A stretch of 64,000 bases of DNA from positions 1 to 64,000 of the forward strand of contig JAJEGS010000022.1 of NCBI GenBank assembly GCA_022819745.1. Direction: 5' to 3'. The translations under genes and the position numbers were made by a program. The stretch comes from Candidatus Latescibacterota bacterium. GTDB taxonomy: Bacteria; Latescibacterota; UBA2968; UBA8231. The notes beneath the pieces were generated by a model, which saw nothing but the letters and a program-made list of their open reading frames with translations, had not been told where the DNA came from and did not search any database. Below are positions 16,696-25,898 of the stretch, piece after piece; position 1 is the stretch's first letter, and every line of letters begins with the position of its first letter.

Positions 16696-17933
16696 GTAAA
16701 GAGGATAATAGCGCGATGAGACGCGGCCGATTGATCTGGATTATTGCTCTGTGCGGTCTGCTATCAGGCTGTTTTCTCTTTCCCACGGCCGTCAAGCGCG
16801 AAACCCTGCTGTTGCCGGTCGTCGAGTCCGCGGAAACGGAAGGGACCTATAGTCTGCAGGAGAATGGCGCGATCTCTTGGGAACTGGCCGGTCTGCGCCT
16901 CGAAGTAGAGCACATGACCGACGCCAAGCTCAATGCCCTCTTCCCCGACGAATCGGGGCGCGGCAAGTACTCGACCAATCCCTATACCTACGGCAACTGG
17001 ACCGATACGCGCCTAGGTTATACGCCTAACCGCTTCACCGTTTTCAAAGTCACTATTTTCAACCGCACTCAGCCCAAAGTCATGCTCGACCCATTGGCCG
17101 CCGTATTGGAGACCGACCAAGGCCAGTTCCTGCGCGCCTACGGCATCACTTCGTCGTCGCCCTATGGCAATTTCGAAAACTACTACCGCTCGCAGCGGGG
17201 TCAGAGCGGCAACGAATTCTATCGCTTCGAACTGCGCATGGGCATGGTGCGCAGTTATAACTACGAGGAGGACCAGCCCATATTTAAGGGCGAGAATTAC
17301 GGCGGTTTCGTCGTCTTCGATCCGGTTTATCCCGAAACCGAGGAAGTAGTGCTGATCCTGAAGGATTTCGTCTTGCGTTTCGGGGCTTTTGACAAACCCG
17401 TGGAAAAGCAGGATCTGCGCTTTGTCTTTAAACACAAAGTGGAAAACCTCGTCGTGCAAAAGGGGGCAACCAGCGGCAAAACCGCTGAAACACTGATGAT
17501 TTCCGAGAATGGCCCCAGCCAGATCATGGGCAACCTATCTGGTGACCGCACCCGCAGCCTGAGTGCCATTCGGGCCGTGGTGCGGCAGCGCTTGTCGGGT
17601 CTCAATCGCTGCTTCGTCGAAGCATTCGACAAAGGAGAGGCCACCGAAGGCGCAGTGACCATGCGCTTCACCATTGAAGTGGGCGGAGCCGTTTCCGAGG
17701 CCAAGGCCACTAACTCAAACGTGGGCAGCCAAGCTGTGGGCCAGTGCATGCAGCAAGAAATTATGCGGTGGGCTTTCCGACCCATTGATATAGGGGCACT
17801 GCAAACGCCGGCGACTGGCGCAACGAGTGGAGAGAATGGACCGGCGAGCAGTCCCGGAGCGCGGGCCACAGCATCCCGATTGACGCCACTACCTGTATTG
17901 GTGACGTATCCCTTCACTTTCAAGGTGGAATAG
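16692..17933 (+). CDS. Lipoprotein with C-terminal AgmX/PglI-type TonB-like domain
   Basis: A 413-residue lipoprotein with lipobox LLSGC (Cys27). Residues about 45-270 form a beta-rich domain I cannot name. Residues about 290-370 match the AgmX/PglI C-terminal domain known from myxobacterial gliding and TonB-like proteins: IRAVVRQRLSGLNRCF, EGAVTMRFTIEVGGAVSEA, and VGQCMQQEIMRWAF, with the two conserved Cys present. The final PLPVLVTYPFTFKVE is the usual end strand. AgmX/PglI proteins work with Agl-type ExbBD motors. Unusually, the domain is on a lipoprotein rather than on an inner-membrane-spanning protein, so energy transfer may pass through the DUF4159 protein encoded just upstream. ATGA overlap before, TAGTG overlap after. 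Confidence 0.82.
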   Translation: MSKEDNSAMRRGRLIWIIALCGLLSGCFLFPTAVKRETLLLPVVESAETEGTYSLQENGAISWELAGLRLEVEHMTDAKLNALFPDESGRGKYSTNPYTYGNWTDTRLGYTPNRFTVFKVTIFNRTQPKVMLDPLAAVLETDQGQFLRAYGITSSSPYGNFENYYRSQRGQSGNEFYRFELRMGMVRSYNYEEDQPIFKGENYGGFVVFDPVYPETEEVVLILKDFVLRFGAFDKPVEKQDLRFVFKHKVENLVVQKGATSGKTAETLMISENGPSQIMGNLSGDRTRSLSAIRAVVRQRLSGLNRCFVEAFDKGEATEGAVTMRFTIEVGGAVSEAKATNSNVGSQAVGQCMQQEIMRWAFRPIDIGALQTPATGATSGENGPASSPGARATASRLTPLPVLVTYPFTFKVE

Positions 17934-18400
17934 TGCGATCCAGCATACTCTTTGCAATTTTCTTTTTTCTCGCTGCTTGCGGCCGGGAAGAAGTGCCGCT
18001 GCTTGCGGTGCATCAGATATTGAACAAAACCGGAGCAGCCCTAAAGGAGCGCCTGGGCGAGCCGGATTTCGACTTTGTGCGCTCCGATAAAGTAACCACT
18101 CTACAGTGGAGAGATGCGGATGGAGATAGCACCTGGGTTTACGTGGATTTGATACGCGACAGCGCGTCTTATGTGACCTATACGTTCAAAAAGATGGAAC
18201 CCTTTGATACGGCGGAAGCACTGCGGCGCATTGGCCTGTCAGTGCCGGAGCAAGAGCCAGAACACGTCTGGGAAAACGGCTCAAAGCGCTGGAAGCCCTT
18301 CGGCCAATACCACCGTCTGGTGGTCAATCCAGTTACCAAAATCGTCACTGTAAGTCTCGACTTTGAGTCGGGAGCACAACGAGAAATAGCTGAGAAATGA
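17933..18400 (+). CDS. Small lipoprotein of unknown function
   Basis: A 155-residue protein starting with GTG that overlaps the TAG of the preceding gene. The N-terminus is short and hydrophobic with lipobox LAAC (Cys16). The mature part is a compact alpha/beta or beta domain with LGEPDFDFVRSDKVTTLQWRD and TWVYVDLIRDSASYVTY, somewhat like the SmpA/OmlA-style small outer-membrane lipoproteins in layout, but I cannot assign it. Overlaps on both sides (TAGTG and ATGA) tie it to the AgmX/PglI-like lipoprotein and the discoidin/FlgD-like protein, so it is probably a small structural subunit of the same machine. Confidence 0.75.
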   Translation: MRSSILFAIFFFLAACGREEVPLLAVHQILNKTGAALKERLGEPDFDFVRSDKVTTLQWRDADGDSTWVYVDLIRDSASYVTYTFKKMEPFDTAEALRRIGLSVPEQEPEHVWENGSKRWKPFGQYHRLVVNPVTKIVTVSLDFESGAQREIAEK

Positions 18401-20448
18401 AAGTCCTACCATCAGTAGTGGGTCTTGTTCTAGCGGTGCTCTCGCCCGCGGCTGCGGCCGAGTGGCAGATCGCGCAATGGGACCAGACCGTTTACTACCG
18501 GCTTACCTTCAATGCGGCTGAAGCCACACAGGCCGCGCTGCGGCTGACCGCGGTCAATGAATACGAGGTTTTCCTCAACGGAGACTCGGTGGGTAGCGAT
18601 GGCGACTGGACGACCGTGGAGGAACTAGCGGTCGAACTGCAAGGCGGTGCTAACCACTTAGCCGTGCGCGTGGCAAACTGGGGCCAGGGCAACGGCAGCG
18701 GTCTGCTCGTCGAAGTGGTCGCCGACGAGCAAGTGTGGCTGAGTACTACCAACGGTCTGCAGGAGGTCTGGCGCTGGAGCGGCGATCCCCAGCAAGGCAC
18801 CGACTGGCTGACGGCAGACGTGAGCGAGATAGCAGGGTGGACAACGGTACAGCGCGGCTGGCTGGAGCGACACACACTTTCTGGTTGGGACGACGCCCTC
18901 GGAGCGGAAGTAATTGCCGGCTATCCGGGGGGCGTTGACGTAGGCGGCGACGGGCTGAGCTTGCGCACAGTCGAGGGTGAAAACCTGGCACTTAGTCAGT
19001 CGGCCAATCGACCAGAGGTATTTGACGGCCAAGCCGAAAGCGTCTGGACGATCGAACCCGACGAACTCAACAGCTTTGCCCGCGTCGATCTGGGCATCCA
19101 GCGCTTGCTCGGCGAAGTGCGGGTCTTTACGGCCGGAGAGAATGCCGAAGAGTTTGCCGCCAACACGCTGCAGGGGTACGCTGTCGAGGTCAGCAACGAC
19201 GGTTTTCAATGGCGCGAAGTCGGCGCCATTCGCGCCATTGCCGATTTTGCGCAAACCGCCGTCGCCTTCGAGCCGATCTTCGGCCGCTTTTTGCGCGTGG
19301 TCGCCACCGAACTCGATCCACTGCGTCGCGCCCGCATCGCCGATATTCAGGTGACCGGGCAGGGAGTAGCTCCCTCGGGTACGTTCACTTCGGCACCGCT
19401 GGATCTAGGTTTGCCCGGCCAGCGCAAGATCTACGACCGCTTCCGCTGGACCGGACAGCGGCCCGCAGGCACCGCCCTGAGCATGCAGTTCCGCACTTCA
19501 AACGACGGCGTCTCTTGGAGCGACTGGAGCCCTGAGACCGACGCCTTAGAAGCCGATCTGCAGGTGCCCGAACCGAGGGACTTGCTGCAGTATCGAGTCA
19601 ATTTCTCCACTGATTTCGAAGACATTGGCCCGCGCTTGGATAGTCTAATCATTGCTTTCTCCGAGCAGACACCCGCCTCGGCTGCCCGCGTCCGGGTGGA
19701 ACCGAACAAGGGAATAGTGGGACGCGAAGCCGAATTCGTCTATCACCTCGAAGTCGAGTTCGACGAGGGCGATTTAGGCGTGGAGCGCATCCGCATCGAT
19801 ATGCCGAGCTTGGCCGAGGTAACAGAAATTGTGCCTCCCCCAGGGATGGAAGTCGCCCGCACCACTATTGCGGGAGACGCGCTGGAGTTGGTATGGGCCG
19901 ATCCCTGGCGCCAGTCCGGCCAATTGCAACTGCGTTTCAGAGCGCGGCTGCTGACCAACCAGTTCGCCTTTTCCACGCGCCTTTTCAGCCCAGAAGCAGC
20001 TATCTCGCTCGATGCCGAGGAGGATGACGCCTCTGATCCAGACACTGGTGTCCCTTACTCCTGGAGCGTGCGAGCGCTCGACGCGATAGGGCCGATATTG
20101 GACCAAGTGCGAACCAATCCGCCCGTTTTCACTCCCAACGGCGACAACATCAACGACCATACCATCATTGAATTCGTCATCTCTCGGATCAGTGTGCCGC
20201 AGGAAATAGACGTGGACATTTTCGACCTAGGAGGCCGCTTGGTGCGTCAGTTAGACACCGGCGCGCTGCGCGGCGGCCAATACGTGCGCCCTCCAGCCGC
20301 AGGCGACCCTGCGCTCAGCCCGGGTTTTTGGGACGGTCGCGACGACGATGGCACTTTGGTGGTGCCGGGTCTGTACCTAGTGAGGGTGCGGGCCCAATTG
20401 GACCAGGGCGACGAAACTGTCGTGGGCTCCGTAGCGGTGGTGTACTGA
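18397..20448 (+). CDS. Secreted discoidin-domain protein with FlgD-like C-terminus, copy 1
   Basis: A 683-residue exported protein (signal peptide ending PAAAA before EWQIAQWDQ). Domain order: a galactose-binding-like domain (about 22-190, EYEVFLNGDSVGSD), a discoidin/F5-8 type C domain (about 195-320), beta-sandwich domains, and from about residue 575 FTPNGDNINDHTIIEF leading into a FlgD Ig-like domain ending PGLYLVRVRA. The FTPNGDGIND phrase is typical of gliding-associated and type IX-secreted C-terminal domains in FCB bacteria. It has about half-identical copies at 25.9 kb and a more distant relative at 62 kb. It overlaps the small lipoprotein gene by ATGA and is followed after one base by a putative outer-membrane protein, so the two are probably partners. 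Confidence 0.8.
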   Translation: MKVLPSVVGLVLAVLSPAAAAEWQIAQWDQTVYYRLTFNAAEATQAALRLTAVNEYEVFLNGDSVGSDGDWTTVEELAVELQGGANHLAVRVANWGQGNGSGLLVEVVADEQVWLSTTNGLQEVWRWSGDPQQGTDWLTADVSEIAGWTTVQRGWLERHTLSGWDDALGAEVIAGYPGGVDVGGDGLSLRTVEGENLALSQSANRPEVFDGQAESVWTIEPDELNSFARVDLGIQRLLGEVRVFTAGENAEEFAANTLQGYAVEVSNDGFQWREVGAIRAIADFAQTAVAFEPIFGRFLRVVATELDPLRRARIADIQVTGQGVAPSGTFTSAPLDLGLPGQRKIYDRFRWTGQRPAGTALSMQFRTSNDGVSWSDWSPETDALEADLQVPEPRDLLQYRVNFSTDFEDIGPRLDSLIIAFSEQTPASAARVRVEPNKGIVGREAEFVYHLEVEFDEGDLGVERIRIDMPSLAEVTEIVPPPGMEVARTTIAGDALELVWADPWRQSGQLQLRFRARLLTNQFAFSTRLFSPEAAISLDAEEDDASDPDTGVPYSWSVRALDAIGPILDQVRTNPPVFTPNGDNINDHTIIEFVISRISVPQEIDVDIFDLGGRLVRQLDTGALRGGQYVRPPAAGDPALSPGFWDGRDDDGTLVVPGLYLVRVRAQLDQGDETVVGSVAVVY

Positions 20449-20449
20449 G

Positions 20450-23167
20450 ATGCGCTACTTTAAAACGACCTGCCTGATTTTACTGATGCTGACCGGCTTT
20501 TTTGACCGGTCCCACGGCCAGTACCTCAACCGCGAATACTATCCCCTGTGGGCCAACGAGGATTATGAGAACTACGCTCATTTTTCCTACCGCGATATCC
20601 GTCTGCGGCGTTTAGCGGGTGGCTTCTTCCTCGACGAGGAGACGCGCGTTTACGACCCCTTCGGCTTCACCTTGCTCAACGGTGCCGATCTCTACCGCAC
20701 CCAGGAATTCCGCACCATTTCACCCTTTGGCGGCAGCATCATTTTCAAAGACGACGACTACCGAGACCTTTTTCAGAATCTGGTCGTCGCCAGTGATTCC
20801 TATCAGGACTGGGGTTCGTCGGTCATCCTCGGCCGGGCCGTGGAGGCTCGCTTCAAGCCGATGATGTTGTCGATTAACCGCATGAATGGCATCCGCTGGG
20901 ACTCCAATTCGCAGCGCAACCGATTCACCATACTCGGCTCGCGCATTTCCGAACCCCTGCGCAATTTCGCCTCTGCGCGGCCGCTCGACTTTGTGACCTA
21001 TCTTTTCGGCGGACACTGGAAAACCCAAATCGGCAGTGTCTTGCAATTTGGTGCTTCGTACGTCAACACCCATATCACCGACACCTTGCTGGGACGCCGG
21101 GAGGGATCTTTCCGCAAAGGCGCTTTCCCCACCAACTTGGTCACACCCAGCGAAGTTTTTCTCGCCATCAGCGATGATTCGCCCGCCGATGGTGTTGGAG
21201 CCCAAGTCCACGATGTACAGATGATCGTCAACGGCCAGCCCAGCCAGACCGCGCCGGAAGTGCGCCGAATCGCTGGCCTCGTAGCCCTAGGCAAAGAGCG
21301 GCGCATGATTCCCGAACGTATGCGTTTGGAAGACGTGCCACATATGCGCCGCCGTCAGTCTTGGCTACCGTACACCGTTGGTTTCGGCAGTCTTTTCGGT
21401 GCCCGCGGCGGCCTGTTTAACAATGCCGAATCAGTGGAGCTAGACAGCGAAAATGTCCTCCAAGCCGACGGCGACGACGTGTTGCTGTTCCGCTTTGAAG
21501 TGCCGCCCGAGGCCGAACATATCTCCTTTAGGGTCCTAGCGGCCAACGACTACGCCATCGACCTAGGTGCCCCCATCGGCCGAAGCGGCGTGGTCGGCTC
21601 CGTGTGGGAAGACTGGCGCAATGTGGTGCGGGCCAAAGGCAATGTCCGCAACGGTTCGAATATGGGCTGGGTTGAGTTCGACTACGGCTTCCCCTCGGGT
21701 CTGGAACTCTACGGTGCCAATCTCGAACTGGACCTGCTCGGCTTCGAAGTGAGCGGCGACCTCAATACCAGCACCCACCACTTTATCTTTCCCATCCAAG
21801 AAGGCCGACGGCACAAGCGACCTGTAAGTGCTTATTCGCTGAAGGGCAAGCGCCTGTTTGCGAACTTCGCCGTGGGCTGGGAGCTGTTTCGGGTACCACC
21901 CCAATACCGCACCTCTTTCACTTATCTCGACGAATTCATACCCGCCCTGAAAGAATTCGAACTGGTCGATGACAACGACGATTTGGACCCCTGGCCCGAT
22001 TCCTGGGAACACGACGATCCCCTAGACCTGCGCTTCCAGAACGACGTCACCGAGGCGGCCATTGAGGTCAAAGAAAACCTCTTTCCCGGCTCTCTGCGCG
22101 ACGTCGGCTTCGGAGTATTCCCCGGCCTAGACGACAACGGCGACGGCATCTTCGACACCAATGTCAACAACAATCTCCTGCCCGACTACCAAGAGCCCTT
22201 CCTCATGTACTTCGTCGAGTCCGAAGACTTCGTGTACGGCGACGATTTCAATAACAACGGCGTGGTTGACTCGCGCGAAAACGACAACAAACCCGACTAC
22301 CCGTACGAGCGCGACAGCAAAGGGCAGCATGTATTCTTTACCTTCAACCCCACTTCCCAACTCGAGTTGCGGCTGGGCGGACACGCTATCGACCAGATTG
22401 CCGGATCAGGTCGCAATCGCGCCCTGTACACCAAGCTCGAATACAGCCGCCCGCTGTTCCACAATATCCACCTAAAGCTGCGCCACCGCAGCAAACGCGT
22501 ACAGGACGATATTCCCGACCCGCTCTATCAATACGTATCCAATCCACTGCTGCGAGGCCGCTACGAAATCGGCTTGCGCGACGATCCCTTGCGTTATCGC
22601 AACAGCCATGCCCATCTGAGCTATGTGAAATTCAACTACACCGGCGTCGATCACTTGACGCTCAACAATACCTGGCGCTGCGAACTCAACCACCGCTTTG
22701 CCGATACCTTTGACGATGGCCAGATACAAGATTCGGGCAATGACTGGTCTCTGGCCCTAGTAAATCGGGTCGACTACGTCTGGCAGCCGCGCCAGAAATT
22801 GACGCTGACCCCCATGCTCAAATGGACCTATCATCGCTCCGACTCAGCGCTGTTGGGCGACCTAGCCGACGAGACCAACCTAGCGCCAATCGTGCGGCTC
22901 GATTTTTTCTTAACCGAACGCACTACCATAAAAGCGGGCATCCAAGGCTTTCCCCTCTTGAAGCACCGCTTCCGCGATGCCGTGGCACCCTCCAACGATT
23001 TCAATGCCTATCACTATATCATCGGCTTGCAAAACAACAGCAGCTACACCGGCTACCGGGTCAGCATGAACCTAGGACTGCGAAAATCCTTTACCGACTT
23101 TGTCCACTCCAGCACGACGGGCACAGTAGAGACTTCGGAGTTTTTCCTGCAGGTGAGGACGAATTGA
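20450..23167 (+). CDS. Putative outer-membrane protein with calcium-type repeats, paralogue A
   Basis: A 905-residue exported protein (MRYFKTTCLILLMLTGFF, cleavage near SHGQ). The sequence alternates aromatic and polar residues as in beta-barrels, especially the last 300 residues, and ends FLQVRTN. At about residues 556-625 lies an Asp/Asn-rich calcium-binding-like block: GLDDNGDGIFDTN, NNNLLPDY, DDFNNNGVVDSRENDNKPDY. Two related proteins follow in the operon; all share the early GSIIFKDDDY / SYQDWG / NGIRWD region. I do not recognise the family. Location in the outer membrane is inferred from composition and operon context. Confidence 0.7.
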   Translation: MRYFKTTCLILLMLTGFFDRSHGQYLNREYYPLWANEDYENYAHFSYRDIRLRRLAGGFFLDEETRVYDPFGFTLLNGADLYRTQEFRTISPFGGSIIFKDDDYRDLFQNLVVASDSYQDWGSSVILGRAVEARFKPMMLSINRMNGIRWDSNSQRNRFTILGSRISEPLRNFASARPLDFVTYLFGGHWKTQIGSVLQFGASYVNTHITDTLLGRREGSFRKGAFPTNLVTPSEVFLAISDDSPADGVGAQVHDVQMIVNGQPSQTAPEVRRIAGLVALGKERRMIPERMRLEDVPHMRRRQSWLPYTVGFGSLFGARGGLFNNAESVELDSENVLQADGDDVLLFRFEVPPEAEHISFRVLAANDYAIDLGAPIGRSGVVGSVWEDWRNVVRAKGNVRNGSNMGWVEFDYGFPSGLELYGANLELDLLGFEVSGDLNTSTHHFIFPIQEGRRHKRPVSAYSLKGKRLFANFAVGWELFRVPPQYRTSFTYLDEFIPALKEFELVDDNDDLDPWPDSWEHDDPLDLRFQNDVTEAAIEVKENLFPGSLRDVGFGVFPGLDDNGDGIFDTNVNNNLLPDYQEPFLMYFVESEDFVYGDDFNNNGVVDSRENDNKPDYPYERDSKGQHVFFTFNPTSQLELRLGGHAIDQIAGSGRNRALYTKLEYSRPLFHNIHLKLRHRSKRVQDDIPDPLYQYVSNPLLRGRYEIGLRDDPLRYRNSHAHLSYVKFNYTGVDHLTLNNTWRCELNHRFADTFDDGQIQDSGNDWSLALVNRVDYVWQPRQKLTLTPMLKWTYHRSDSALLGDLADETNLAPIVRLDFFLTERTTIKAGIQGFPLLKHRFRDAVAPSNDFNAYHYIIGLQNNSSYTGYRVSMNLGLRKSFTDFVHSSTTGTVETSEFFLQVRTN

Positions 23168-23171
23168 GTCC

Positions 23172-25898
23172 ATGCTAAAAGCGATCTCAACAGGCGCGCT
23201 TATAGCGGCCCTAGCAACGATGGTACGCGGCGAAGGCGACCCCAGGCTTATCGAGCCCCATACCACCGGTGCCCGCCTAATGCTCTACCGTCCCGGCCTG
23301 CTCACCTACGACAACTACGGCTTAGAGGGCTACCGGACCTGGCCCCGCAATGTCATCACGCGCACGGCCAACCCCGTGTACGACGAATTCGGCGACTTTC
23401 TGGTAAACGGCGTCGAGGTGTACCACCTGCGGGAGAACCGCCGCTTCGACGATCCGGCCCAGGTATTCAGCGGCAGCACCATTGCCAAGCCGAACAATTA
23501 CGAGGGGTTTCTCAACCGCCTGATGGTGGCTGACGACAGCTATAATAACTGGCAGACGCGGCTGATCATCGGCGACCGCATCCGCACCCACTTCTCGCCG
23601 TTGATCCTAGATCTGGCCGCCCTCAATGGCATCCGCTGGGACCTAGCCAATGAAAGGCACAACTTCTCGGTCCTAGCCTCGCGCATGGACAAGCCCGTAC
23701 TTTCCCAAGAGGACGCCACCGCGTTGAGCACCGCGGCCTTCGCTTCGTACCTGATGGGCGGCCACTGGCAATGGAACTGGCGCACCATCGACCTGAGCAC
23801 CTCTTATGTGAATCTCTTCCGCATTGACACCCGCTCGCCACCCGATTGGAATGGCATGAAGGGTCAGTTGCCCAATCGGGTCCAGGTAATCGATTACTTG
23901 GTGGTCCGCATTGAAGACACCTCGCCCTTGGACGGCAACGGAGCTAGGGTCTTCGACGTCGATATCCTGCTCAACGGCGAGCGACGAGACGACATTGAAT
24001 CTTTTGTCACGCGCCACAACACCGAGGATTTTAATCCGAACTTTCCCAACAAGGACTTCTTCTTCAAGCGACCGATTCCGCCTTACGTGGAAGTGCTAAA
24101 GGGCCACCGCTTGGGCACCTATCCGCTGCAAACACCCGAACCCGATGGGTCTTTCCGCGCCGATGGCAAGGACTATATCCTGTTCTGGTTCCCTCTGCCC
24201 GAGGAAGAGGAAGTGGTGTCGGCCTCCTTCGAGGCGCTGCTGAGCGGCAATTATCGCGTCAGCGTGTCGGAGATCTACGCCGTTGACCCGCGCGAATCCC
24301 GCAATGAACCAGCCCAGCGCAACCGCGCAACTTTTTACAAAAGTTTGGCCGGCTCCCAAGGACGTGGATCCGCCGGTGCCGATATCGAGCAGATCCGCTT
24401 TGACTACGGCCGCCAGACCGGTCTCACCTTGGCTGGCCTAGGCCTGAGCACGGATGTAAAGGGCTTCCGCTTCAAGGGTGAATGGGCCCATAGCTTCAAC
24501 TTCCTCCAGTACCCCGTCCACGATCACCGCGGCCAACGCCACGACCGCAGTGGCCACGCCTATCTGCTCAATATCGAGCGGGAATTCACCCCGAAAATTG
24601 CCGTGGGCGGGGAACTGTTCCACCTCGGTCCCGAGTACCGCACCCAGCTTTCGATAACCGACCTGACGCTGGGGGCGTATGCGGCCGATGGCACCGGGCC
24701 TTTCGCCGGCGCGTTGGGTTCGACCGACGAGAGCCTGAACAATACCCTCGACCTGAACACAGTTGACGACAACGACGACAAGGATCCCTTTCCAGACGAT
24801 TTCTTCATACCCAGTTTCGAGGACCAGAACGGGGTTTTTCCCGGTCTGGACAAGGACCAAGACGGCACCCCCGACACCAACCGCAATCGCAATCAGGTAC
24901 CCGATTATTTCGAGCCTTTTCTGCTCTACGACGTCAACCCGGACGATTTCGACTACGGCGACGACCTGAACAACAATGGCGTCATTGACGTGCGCGAAAA
25001 CGACAACAAGCCGGACTACCCGTACGACCTCAACCGCAAGGGCTACCATCTCTTCGTGCGCTTCCAGCCCCAGCGCGCGCTGGAACTGACCTTTGGGCGC
25101 TACGATATGGAGGCCATCTGGGGTGGCCAGCGGGCGGATGTGTGGTACGCCAAAGCCGAATACCAGCGGCGCTTCGGCAGTTGGGGCGAAGTGCGGGCAG
25201 TGGATTTCTTAAAGCGAGTGCGGGACGACATCCCCGACGGCGTATTCCGCTTTGGCGACGTGGCCAATTTCGCCATCTTTAATCCACGTGCCACCATTGA
25301 GACCTTTGTCGAAGACGAATTGTTAATGCGGGACAGCGCCGTCAACACCGCCTTCGTCGATTTCGCCTTCCGGGGGGTGCGCAACCTCTTTGTCGGTGCC
25401 AATCTCAAGTTCGAAGTCAACCAACAGCTCAGTGCCAACAGCGGCGATAATGCGATTCAACTCTGGACTTCGGTGTTGCGAGCAGATTACCGCTGGCGTC
25501 TGGGCGGGCTAGAAGTATCGCCGCGCTACAAACTCATGCTGCGCCGCCGCACCGACGACGGCGGACGCATTCAGCCGGTGTCCGAGGTCTTCGGCTTTCC
25601 CATGATAGTGGCCGACTTCAAATTCACCGAGCGCACCTTCCTGCGCGGTGGTGTCCAAGGGCTGTCCGCGCTGCCTAGCATCTACCGCAATGGCCAAAAT
25701 GAAGACCAAGACTACAACACCCGCGATGCGCTTTTCATGCTGGTCAATCGTTTTGAATACGCTGGTTTCGATATGGCGCTTACGGCCGGCTACGAGATTA
25801 GCCGACGCCGCATGAAGGACCGCACCCGGAAATTCGAGGATATCAATTTCGAACAGTTCTTTATCCGCATGGTCGTGGGACTGGAGCCGGTACAATGA
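23172..25898 (+). CDS. Putative outer-membrane protein with calcium-type repeats, paralogue B
   Basis: A 908-residue protein whose gene starts four bases after paralogue A. It has a short signal peptide (ALIAALATMVRGEG). It shares with A the early SYNNW / LNGIRWD region and the block from about residue 555 (GLDKDQDGTPDTNRN, DDLNNNGVIDVRENDNKPDY), then a barrel-like C-terminal third. The order of conserved blocks is the same in A, B and C, so they arose by duplication. Its last ATG-containing codons overlap the next gene's start (ATGATG). Function unknown; probably a surface or barrel component partnered with the discoidin/FlgD proteins. Confidence 0.7.
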   Translation: MLKAISTGALIAALATMVRGEGDPRLIEPHTTGARLMLYRPGLLTYDNYGLEGYRTWPRNVITRTANPVYDEFGDFLVNGVEVYHLRENRRFDDPAQVFSGSTIAKPNNYEGFLNRLMVADDSYNNWQTRLIIGDRIRTHFSPLILDLAALNGIRWDLANERHNFSVLASRMDKPVLSQEDATALSTAAFASYLMGGHWQWNWRTIDLSTSYVNLFRIDTRSPPDWNGMKGQLPNRVQVIDYLVVRIEDTSPLDGNGARVFDVDILLNGERRDDIESFVTRHNTEDFNPNFPNKDFFFKRPIPPYVEVLKGHRLGTYPLQTPEPDGSFRADGKDYILFWFPLPEEEEVVSASFEALLSGNYRVSVSEIYAVDPRESRNEPAQRNRATFYKSLAGSQGRGSAGADIEQIRFDYGRQTGLTLAGLGLSTDVKGFRFKGEWAHSFNFLQYPVHDHRGQRHDRSGHAYLLNIEREFTPKIAVGGELFHLGPEYRTQLSITDLTLGAYAADGTGPFAGALGSTDESLNNTLDLNTVDDNDDKDPFPDDFFIPSFEDQNGVFPGLDKDQDGTPDTNRNRNQVPDYFEPFLLYDVNPDDFDYGDDLNNNGVIDVRENDNKPDYPYDLNRKGYHLFVRFQPQRALELTFGRYDMEAIWGGQRADVWYAKAEYQRRFGSWGEVRAVDFLKRVRDDIPDGVFRFGDVANFAIFNPRATIETFVEDELLMRDSAVNTAFVDFAFRGVRNLFVGANLKFEVNQQLSANSGDNAIQLWTSVLRADYRWRLGGLEVSPRYKLMLRRRTDDGGRIQPVSEVFGFPMIVADFKFTERTFLRGGVQGLSALPSIYRNGQNEDQDYNTRDALFMLVNRFEYAGFDMALTAGYEISRRRMKDRTRKFEDINFEQFFIRMVVGLEPVQ

